Positions 1-6,081 of a DNA stretch of 8,786 bases are shown here, in pieces. This DNA comes from Leptospiraceae bacterium (GTDB lineage: Bacteria > Spirochaetota > Leptospiria > Turneriellales > Turneriellaceae). The notes under the pieces were generated by a model that saw only the letters and a program-made list of their open reading frames with translations, was not told the DNA's origin and ran no database searches. Positions within the stretch are counted from its first letter, which is position 1. Each line of letters begins with the position of its first letter. Where the stretch lies: the NCBI GenBank assembly GCA_016788945.1, contig JAEUSA010000118.1:1-8786 (forward strand), given 5' to 3'. Both the position numbers and the translations under genes were made by a program.

Positions 1-1855
1 GGCCCAATTTATCGAGCGCCGAAAATTGCGCCTGCTTGCTCACCCCATCACGGCGTCCGGTATTGATAAGTACGCGTTCATCGTCGAGAATGCGTAAGAC
101 ATTCGCGCTTACCGGCATGTTGTTGTAAGTGAATTCAGCGAGTCTGACCGCAGTTTTGTTGAGGTAGTCACGGCCCTGTGCCTTAAACCGCGTTTGCGCT
201 ACGCGAATTCCGGTTTCGGCGTCGATGAGTTCGGCACTGACCTCAACGCCGTGCGCAAGTTCGCTGAAGTCACCTACTACCACATAACCGAGCGAGCGGC
301 GCCGAAAGGGCTGCTGGTTCTCTTCATTGCGCAGAGCATCGTCATAGGTCTGACGGAGCTTGCGCAGATTTTCCGGTGAATATTTCTGTGCGTGCGGCAA
401 CACTGCCATTTCACGCGATATAGAACGCAGACGACCGAAATCCTGCAAAGTAACCCGTGTGCGATCGGCTATTGCAAGACCGCCCTGCGGGTGGTCGCTC
501 AGCGGATCTTTGGCTTTGAAAGGATAGATATGCACCGGAACCGGGTTTTTCACGATTTCGGGCAGTCTGACGCCTGCCTTGATATACCACAGATCACGTT
601 GCTCTGTTTCCAGCTGTTCGACCATCTCCCGGTATTGCCGGTCGCCCGTACGATCGCGCAGGAAAACCAGCTCATCGGTGAGACGGCCATAATCTTTGCG
701 CTGACGAAAATAGCGCATGAGGTCTCTGTGCACTTCGATGTACGCAGGAAAAAGAAATTCAGCCCAGCGCAATTCGCTGAGGGCATATTCATCGGCGTTG
801 CGGTCAGATTCACGGCGGGCAATCTGGCGATGATAGCGAGCGGCGCGGCTCATCGCTGCATTTTCCCGTTTCGCATTCTGCGTGAGCGCAATGAGTTCAC
901 TCTGGTGACGGGTAAGGTCATCGTCTTCGTTGCGGCGCATGTAGTTCATCACCACGCGTGCGGTTTCCGCCGAGGTGGCATCACACATTGCATAAAACAC
1001 GACAACACTGCGCACTTCGCCCTGCGATTCTGAGAGCTTCTTCCAGTGTTCCATCGCATCTGCACAATTGCCGGTCACAGAAAGTAACTGAGCCAGCATC
1101 AGCTTGACCGCGAGACTTTCCGGATTGTTGGAATACGCATGCTTGAGTGCATCAAGCGCCTTAACCGCCGCTTCGTTTCCGGCGGAAAAATCAGTATAAC
1201 GAGTCGATTCAAAGAATGCATTCAGGCGCGCGCGCGCAATCGCTACGGCGACCTCTGAGTTGTCGGGCAACAGAGCCTGAATTTTTCTGAACTGCGCTTC
1301 GGCTTTTTCAAACTGCTTGAGTTTCAGATATAGACCGGCAAGGCGCAGGTGAGTTTCGGTATGCCCGGGGTGATCGCGCAGAATACTGTCAATTTTTCGG
1401 CGCGCTATTCCATACTGCGCATTGTCGATCAAAAGTTGAGCACGCAGCGACAGAATATCCGGGTTATTGCGGCGGATTTTCTCGGCACCCGTCAGGCATT
1501 CTTCCATGCCCTGGATATTTTTCAGCTGGTATTCAATGCGCGCGCATAGTATATTGGCCGCTTCATTCTGTTGATCGAGCTTGAGAGAGCGTTTAACCAG
1601 ATCGCGCGCGAGCACTGCCTGACCGCTCTCGCCGCTGAGTTTTGCCAGCAGCAGCAACGCCTGAACATGGTTGGCATCTTTGCGCAGTGCCTCGCGCGCC
1701 ATGTCGGTTGCCCGCAGGGTATCACCCGATTTTGCCGCACTCGCGGCCTGGTCATAGTAATATTGTGCCGAATATTCTGCTGCCGGCAGGGCAAAGGCTC
1801 CCATGAGCGCGATGGAGAGATAGACGAAGCAACGCAATGTCAGCTGGTTCATCAT
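1..1855 (-). CDS. Exported TPR protein with CsgG/FlgT-like C-terminal region, partial (runs off left edge)
   Basis: The minus strand is open from ATG at 1855 to the window edge, giving 618 codons with no stop, so the C-terminus is missing. Residues 1-26 look like a signal peptide: a hydrophobic core after Arg8, then ALPAA before EYSAQ. This places the protein in the periplasm or outer envelope. Residues about 30-280 are helical TPR-type repeats, for example the segments near 50-100, 165-200 and 228-270. Residues about 438-580 read like the amino domain of CsgG/TolB-N/LpoB proteins: a strand VHIYPF, a helical stretch, then YVVVGDF and VEVSAELIDAETG. Residues 583-605 (VLRILDDERVLINTGRRDGV) resemble the FlgT C-terminal pattern. 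The start overlaps the stop of the upstream TPR-NHL-VWA gene by ATGA, so the two are probably translationally coupled. A second ATG follows directly at 1852. The TPR and export calls are fairly secure; the CsgG/FlgT likeness is inferred from pattern. Exact function is unknown. Confidence 0.82.
   Translation of the reverse strand, partial: MMNQLTLRCFVYLSIALMGAFALPAAEYSAQYYYDQAASAAKSGDTLRATDMAREALRKDANHVQALLLLAKLSGESGQAVLARDLVKRSLKLDQQNEAANILCARIEYQLKNIQGMEECLTGAEKIRRNNPDILSLRAQLLIDNAQYGIARRKIDSILRDHPGHTETHLRLAGLYLKLKQFEKAEAQFRKIQALLPDNSEVAVAIARARLNAFFESTRYTDFSAGNEAAVKALDALKHAYSNNPESLAVKLMLAQLLSVTGNCADAMEHWKKLSESQGEVRSVVVFYAMCDATSAETARVVMNYMRRNEDDDLTRHQSELIALTQNAKRENAAMSRAARYHRQIARRESDRNADEYALSELRWAEFLFPAYIEVHRDLMRYFRQRKDYGRLTDELVFLRDRTGDRQYREMVEQLETEQRDLWYIKAGVRLPEIVKNPVPVHIYPFKAKDPLSDHPQGGLAIADRTRVTLQDFGRLRSISREMAVLPHAQKYSPENLRKLRQTYDDALRNEENQQPFRRRSLGYVVVGDFSELAHGVEVSAELIDAETGIRVAQTRFKAQGRDYLNKTAVRLAEFTYNNMPVSANVLRILDDERVLINTGRRDGVSKQAQFSALDKLG
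1852..1855 (-). other. ATGA stop/start overlap
   Basis: The TGA stop of the TPR-NHL-VWA gene (1854-1852) shares bases with the ATG of the downstream TPR gene (1855-1853). There is no clear Shine-Dalgarno sequence before this start. Reinitiation by the ribosome that finishes the upstream gene is the likely mode of translation, which implies that the two proteins are made in linked amounts. Confidence 0.75.
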
Positions 1856-4062
1856 GGAATAAAGTACCCGCTGAGCTCCAGACCGCGCCGCTGCCTGAAG
1901 CGCGCCATCACCCGCAGGTCAATGTATTGCCCCCGCATGTCACGCCGGGCCAAGCTCTGATAGCTCAGCAGATAACGCACCTCTTTCTGGCGGCGCATGA
2001 CCGATTCAATTTGCGGATCAATATCGAGCGCGCGGTAGTATACCCCACCCGTTTTTTCCGCCAGTTCATGGAGAGATTCTTTCGCCCCCGCAACGGCCAC
2101 CGATTGCGGATGTTCAAAACTCACGACGTAAACGGCGATATGGTTTGCGCGCGCATATTCTATCAGTCGCTCTTTGCTATATGGCGTGAACTGGTCGTCA
2201 TCGGCTTCGCCATCAGTGATATAGAGTAGTATCCGTTTACCTTCGCGGGTCAAAAGCTCAGTGGTGGCGTCGAACAGCCCCGCGCTGAGTGTCGGCATCG
2301 CCGAAGGTACCGGTGCGTCTTCGCTCAAGGACTGCTTCACCGACTGCAACAGTTTCAACCGTGAATTGATAAACTCTGACTCGCGGCGGATATCGCTACC
2401 ATGGCTAAAAAGGCGTACCCGGTCTTTTTCTCTCAGTCGCGTGAGAATGTGATCAAGTACCCACGGCAGCTGTGTCTCATATTCCCGCATACGCGTGCTA
2501 CGCGAGATAAGCAGAGTCAATTGCAGGACGTCATCGAATTGCTTCAGGTATTCGGCGCCCAGATTACCGACCGAAGCATCGTTCTCCATAATTTTGAAAT
2601 CCTCAGCTTTAAGTTCAGTCAAATAGTTCGTGATGCCCTTGGAGCGCTGGGCAGCATTCGGTTCAACCGCAACCGTCACGTAGACACCGAGCATCGGAAA
2701 TTTTGCCGAATTTACTTTTTCCACACGCAGGTACAATTGGCCGAATTTTTCACCGACAGGAGAAAACTGTACCACCTCGCTCGAACCATAGTCAGCCACA
2801 TAAAGATTACGAAATGCATCGTACGCCGCGGCGTACGGGCGCGCGAATGTGACAAACCTGCCACCCGGATTCATATATCCCGCTGTTTTGCGCAGAATTT
2901 TTCCGCTGGCATCCATGAATAGTACCCCCGCCGATTCGTCTGCCACCATAAATTGCTGCAAATCTGCGTCATAAGTGATATGCCGCGGCTTCTTCAGTTC
3001 GCTCGGCGAAAACTCTTCGACGATATTGCCATACCTGTCAAAGTGGGTAATCCGCGCGGCGCCCGATTCCGTAATCCAGATCGCATCGTTGTCGCAGTAG
3101 ACACCGAACGGTGTCTGCATTGCATCGGCCCCCGCCGGACGCGTAATCGAGGCGATGAACTGCCCGTTGTCGGCGATACGCTGCAACCGGTTATTGCCCG
3201 AGTCGGCGATAATAAATTCGCCCGGCCTGTGGCAGATGCCTGCAGGTGAGCGAAATTGCAAATTACCCTCGCCGGTCTTTCCGATCGCCTGCGGATTGAA
3301 AAAATAAGACAGGTAACGCTTTGCATTTTTGTTCAGCCGGTGAATTTTGTCTTCTTTGAAATCTGAAATCCAGATTTCTTCTTCATTCTGCGCAAAACCC
3401 ATCGGATAATTGAGACGTCCTGAGACGCGGTGCCGGTTTTCGAACGGTTCACCCTGCGCAGAATACGACACCATATTGCCAATTTCGAAATTGCCGAGCG
3501 ACAAAACCGCAAGCTGGTCTGAATGCAGAGAACCGACAAACGTCGGCCGATTGTAGCGGTACCCCTGCGAACGCGGAACGACGCGTAAAAATTCGAGTTC
3601 ACTCGGCGTCGTCCCCTCACCCATAAAACTCAATGACTCAATATGCGCACGCAACGTGAGATCGTGCGGCATCGCCCGCGCGAGGGTTTCATATTCGGTC
3701 AACGCTTCGGCTTTTTGTCCCGAGAAGTAATAGGCCTGCGCGAGAAAGCGGCGGGCCCAGTGAAATTGCGGATTAATATTGAGGGCCTGCGACAATTTCT
3801 CTATCGCAGCATCATACTTGCGGTCCTGAAACAACAACCAGGCTTTCTGAAACTCCTCTTCGGCGAGGTTTTGTCTTATACCGAGTGTAGGAAAAAAAAC
3901 TGCGTAACCGACGCCGGCCGTGAGAATCAACGCTGCGACAATGATGGCGATGCGGTAGCGCCGCAAAAAGGGCGCGCCCTGCCTCGGCATGGGTGGCGGA
4001 CTATAGCGGAATACCGACGGCGAACTGCGCCGGACCACTTGTGGTAAGCTTTGCCGAAACAT
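1852..4062 (-). CDS. Membrane-anchored TPR / NHL beta-propeller / VWA-domain protein
   Basis: From ATG 4062 the protein has 736 residues. A basic N-terminus (RRYR) precedes one membrane helix at about 36-58, so the rest should lie in the periplasm. TPR-like helices follow at about 65-142. About six NHL-type repeats span roughly 179-444, the clearest being PAGICHRPGEFIIADSGNNR, giving a probable six-blade propeller. At 486-495 the segment AEDFKIMEND matches the 'xxDFxVxEdG' lead-in of VWFA-related acidobacterial-type domains. The VWA domain covers about 510-705 and ends a few dozen residues before the C-terminus. Its MIDAS motif is degenerate: DxSxS reads L518-I-S520-R-S522, the usual Thr position is Ser/Ala, but ITDGE (Asp617) is kept. 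An in-frame TTG at 4086 would add 8 residues, but it lies inside the promoter spacer, so ATG 4062 is preferred. The gene overlaps the next one by ATGA. Likely a protein-interaction scaffold or sensor; the substrate is unknown. Confidence 0.88.
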   Translation of the reverse strand: MFRQSLPQVVRRSSPSVFRYSPPPMPRQGAPFLRRYRIAIIVAALILTAGVGYAVFFPTLGIRQNLAEEEFQKAWLLFQDRKYDAAIEKLSQALNINPQFHWARRFLAQAYYFSGQKAEALTEYETLARAMPHDLTLRAHIESLSFMGEGTTPSELEFLRVVPRSQGYRYNRPTFVGSLHSDQLAVLSLGNFEIGNMVSYSAQGEPFENRHRVSGRLNYPMGFAQNEEEIWISDFKEDKIHRLNKNAKRYLSYFFNPQAIGKTGEGNLQFRSPAGICHRPGEFIIADSGNNRLQRIADNGQFIASITRPAGADAMQTPFGVYCDNDAIWITESGAARITHFDRYGNIVEEFSPSELKKPRHITYDADLQQFMVADESAGVLFMDASGKILRKTAGYMNPGGRFVTFARPYAAAYDAFRNLYVADYGSSEVVQFSPVGEKFGQLYLRVEKVNSAKFPMLGVYVTVAVEPNAAQRSKGITNYLTELKAEDFKIMENDASVGNLGAEYLKQFDDVLQLTLLISRSTRMREYETQLPWVLDHILTRLREKDRVRLFSHGSDIRRESEFINSRLKLLQSVKQSLSEDAPVPSAMPTLSAGLFDATTELLTREGKRILLYITDGEADDDQFTPYSKERLIEYARANHIAVYVVSFEHPQSVAVAGAKESLHELAEKTGGVYYRALDIDPQIESVMRRQKEVRYLLSYQSLARRDMRGQYIDLRVMARFRQRRGLELSGYFIP

Positions 4063-4074
4063 GAAAGATGCGAC

Positions 4075-4103
4075 ATAATACAGCAATTCGAGCCATGCGT
4101 CAA
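4075..4103 (-). promoter_or_regulatory. Near-consensus sigma-70-type promoter for the TPR-NHL-VWA / TPR pair
   Basis: On the minus strand, TTGACG (4103-4098) is followed by a 17-base spacer and TATTAT (4080-4075). Each hexamer differs from consensus at one position and the spacing is ideal. It lies in the 65-base gap after the small membrane protein gene. Transcription would be expected to begin near 4068, only about 6 bases before ATG 4062, so the message would be almost leaderless. Experimental mapping of the 5' end would settle it. Confidence 0.6.
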
Positions 4104-4119
4104 GTTCATTACCGCATGG
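4093..4119. promoter_or_regulatory. Inverted repeat overlapping the -35 (possible operator)
   Basis: CCATGCG (4093-4099) and CGCATGG (4113-4119) form a perfect 7-bp inverted repeat with a 13-base gap. The half-site centres are 20 bp apart, about two helical turns, as expected for a dimeric repressor or activator. The promoter-proximal arm covers the last two bases of the -35 and the start of the spacer. No T-run follows, so a terminator is unlikely. An RNA stem in a read-through transcript from upstream is the alternative. Confidence 0.45.
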
Positions 4120-4127
4120 GAATGGTA

Positions 4128-4451
4128 CTATAAAAACCGGCGGCGTTTGAGTTTGGGCTTTTTGGTCTCGCGTTTGAGTGGTTGTGGGCGCAGTACGTCG
4201 ATGACATTTTCGCCTTCTTGCTCTTCAATACCGACGATCTTTTGGCCAGCAAGCAGCCGGTCAGTACGCGGCTTAAAAGCTATCACTGTCCAACGGGCGA
4301 CGGTTGCCACGCCGGCAAACAGCAGAACCACCCGGCCCAATGCGGGCCAAGTAACAATATCCATAGAAAGTCTGAGCTCCGCAGCAAACAGATGCAGAGC
4401 CAGAATGCCATAAAGGGCAAAAAGAAAGACGTATAGCAATGCGTCTTTCAT
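4128..4451 (-). CDS. Small two-helix membrane protein of unknown function
   Basis: This is a 107-residue ORF starting at ATG 4451, 22 bases after the AsmA-like gene's stop. Two hydrophobic segments, about residues 5-25 and 36-59, are separated by a short loop containing acidic and polar residues. The tail of about 48 residues has an acidic patch (EEQEGENVIDV) and a very basic end (KRETKKPKLKRRRFL). By the positive-inside rule the tail, and therefore also the N-terminus, should be cytoplasmic. I do not recognise a family. The ORF fills the gap between its neighbours exactly and has sensible membrane composition, which argues that it is real. Its position between the AsmA-like gene and the promoter of the TPR-NHL-VWA gene suggests an envelope role, but that is inference. 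No clear Shine-Dalgarno sequence is visible. Confidence 0.7.
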   Translation of the reverse strand: MKDALLYVFLFALYGILALHLFAAELRLSMDIVTWPALGRVVLLFAGVATVARWTVIAFKPRTDRLLAGQKIVGIEEQEGENVIDVLRPQPLKRETKKPKLKRRRFL

Positions 4452-4473
4452 TTCTGCCCGCTACTGAACGCGA

Positions 4474-6045
4474 TCAGAAGCCGGGAATGCCGGGAAGCGC
4501 CTTTTTCAGCTCATCCGCGGCCTTACTTTTGGCTTCGTCCATTGCCTTGTTCTTGAGCTTGTCAACTTCAGCGCCGACAAGGTCTTTCATATTCGGAATG
4601 GCTTTTTTCAGTTCATCTTGAATCAAGTTCGAAAGCGAAGGAAATTCAGGTTTGAGCACCTTCACGGTGGGTGAAGAGATGCTGCCCGAAGAATCGATGC
4701 CAAACGTGATCAGACCGTTCTTATAGGCGGGTGCAAGCACCGAGGTACGCACCTTATCAGGTGTTAACGCGGCTTTTGCTTTGTCGCGTACTGCACCTGC
4801 CGGAATTTTTTCTACAGCCGGGCCCACAGCCACAGCGATGTTTTTATCCAGCTCTGACTCAACGGTTTTAGTGTGTTGCGCCGCCAGCGACAGATCGCCG
4901 CGGAAATGGTGTGCCATGGTTTTGATGTTGATGAAGTCATCTTTCATCAGACGGAACTCAAAGTCCGCAGTAACCAGTGCCGGCGGTTCGAGAATAGTAA
5001 CTACCCCGCCGCCATAGTTGATCGTCATATAAGAATCGCGCTGCAGCGTCTGTGTTTCACCGAGGAAATTCAGCTTGATGCCGATCTTGTTCAGCATTTC
5101 GGTCTGGTTCTTCAGTTTGTCAAACATCGCAAGGCCCGTTACATAGCTGCCCTTCGTAATACCCATGCGCAGCGTCACGGCTTCAGCCGGGCCACCGGTT
5201 TTCGGATTGATCGGCATGATCGAACCTTGCATATCATAACCAAGCTTGAACGATTTTACTCCGCCGCCGGCTTTTGCTTCTTGCAGGCCGAGGGTGAACT
5301 GAGTCGTGAGACCTACATGGTTCTTATGCTCGAGATCTTTCGGGTCAATCAAGATGTCGCGCAGATAGATATTCGCGCCACTGACGACGAGGGTTTGACC
5401 GAGTTTTTCGAGTGTAATGGTGAACAAACCACCTTCGATGCCGATTTTACCCATTTTGATTTCTGTAGGTAACTCACGGAAGTCAAAGGGTTTCTTTTCT
5501 TCTTCGGGTTCGTCTTTTTTAGCGGCCTTTTTCTTCTTGGCCTCTTCTTCTTTGGCTTTCTTTTCTGCCGCCTCTTTCTCGAGTTCTTCTTTGGTTTTTG
5601 GCTTGGTCAATAGCGCCGTCAGGTTATTGCCGCCGTTTTTGCCGACAACAATATGCGCTTTTGGCTCAGTAAAGAGGAGAGACTTTAGCTCGAATTTTTT
5701 TCCGAATGAGGTGATTAATCCACCGATGGCCACTTGGAAATTGAATTTCTTGAAACCGATAATTTCATTCTGCATCGGTGTGCGTTTATCCATCGGTTTG
5801 CCGACTTCGCCGTCACGCGCGCCGATCTTAAAACCATCGACCGTAATGCCTGAAAAGGCAGCCCAAATCGGTACGGAAATATCTTTAATTTCCACCCGAC
5901 CGTTGATATTTTGTTCGATTTTGGTTGCAATGAAGTCTTTCGTTACAACTACCTTGATCGCAATGTATCCGCCGATCATAATCACGAGCAGCAGGACAAA
6001 AAAGCCGATCAGTACCTTTTTGAAGATTCTGAGTATCTTTTTCAT
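4474..6045 (-). CDS. AsmA-like envelope protein
   Basis: From ATG 6045 the protein has 523 residues. It opens with KKILRIFKKVLIGFF and one membrane helix (about 10-34), then KVVVTKDFIATKIEQNINGRVEIKDISV. This is the typical AsmA start: an inner-membrane anchor followed by a beta-rich periplasmic domain. AsmA/TamB-type proteins are linked to outer-membrane assembly and phospholipid transport in diderms; that role is family knowledge. A Lys/Glu/Ala-rich, probably coiled-coil insertion sits at about 148-185. The last 50 residues are helical and Lys-rich, ending GIPGF. The length is near that of E. coli AsmA (about 617), slightly shorter. An in-frame TTG at 6081 would add 12 residues and overlap the Kef stop codon as TTGA, but the ATG gives the normal family N-terminus and is preferred. 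It lies 32 bases after the Kef gene and 22 bases before the small membrane protein gene. Confidence 0.8.
   Translation of the reverse strand: MKKILRIFKKVLIGFFVLLLVIMIGGYIAIKVVVTKDFIATKIEQNINGRVEIKDISVPIWAAFSGITVDGFKIGARDGEVGKPMDKRTPMQNEIIGFKKFNFQVAIGGLITSFGKKFELKSLLFTEPKAHIVVGKNGGNNLTALLTKPKTKEELEKEAAEKKAKEEEAKKKKAAKKDEPEEEKKPFDFRELPTEIKMGKIGIEGGLFTITLEKLGQTLVVSGANIYLRDILIDPKDLEHKNHVGLTTQFTLGLQEAKAGGGVKSFKLGYDMQGSIMPINPKTGGPAEAVTLRMGITKGSYVTGLAMFDKLKNQTEMLNKIGIKLNFLGETQTLQRDSYMTINYGGGVVTILEPPALVTADFEFRLMKDDFINIKTMAHHFRGDLSLAAQHTKTVESELDKNIAVAVGPAVEKIPAGAVRDKAKAALTPDKVRTSVLAPAYKNGLITFGIDSSGSISSPTVKVLKPEFPSLSNLIQDELKKAIPNMKDLVGAEVDKLKNKAMDEAKSKAADELKKALPGIPGF
5491..5601 (-). repeat. Lys/Glu-rich low-complexity segment inside the AsmA-like gene
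   Basis: About 110 bases are almost pure GAA/GAG/AAG/GCC codons, coding for a Lys-Glu-Ala stretch at residues about 148-185 of the AsmA-like protein. The plus strand is correspondingly pyrimidine-rich. Such a tract predicts a charged helix or coiled coil between two beta-rich parts, and it could vary in length between strains by replication slippage. Confidence 0.6.
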
Positions 6046-6053
6046 AGGGTGCG

Positions 6054-6081
6054 ATGTTAGTATGCTCAGCGTGCCGGTCAA
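6054..6081 (-). promoter_or_regulatory. Possible weak promoter before the AsmA-like gene
   Basis: TTGACC (6081-6076), a 16-base spacer and TAACAT (6059-6054) lie just before ATG 6045. The -35 is good but the -10 matches consensus at only four of six positions. The -10 ends 8 bases from the ATG, so a transcript would be leaderless. The same TTGACC contains the Kef stop codon. Weak evidence; chance is a fair alternative. Confidence 0.28.

Noticed and set aside
392..1033. A 213-codon plus-strand ORF
   Set aside because: It lies antisense within the exported TPR gene, whose minus-strand frame gives a signal peptide and coherent TPR sequence. The plus-strand product has no recognisable domain.
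1226..1237. A 12-base alternating GC run (possible Z-DNA-forming tract)
   Set aside because: It codes for Ala/Arg within the TPR gene and is expected by codon choice; there is no other sign of function.
4063..4086. Start of the TPR-NHL-VWA gene at TTG 4086
   Set aside because: The TTG and the next codons fall within the spacer and -10 of the promoter, so a message from that promoter could not carry it. ATG 4062 is the better start.
4093..4119. The inverted repeat as an intrinsic terminator
   Set aside because: The stem is only 7 bp with a 13-base loop and no T-run follows on either strand.
4873..5472. A 199-codon plus-strand ORF
   Set aside because: It is a mirror of the AsmA-like gene and its product has no family features.
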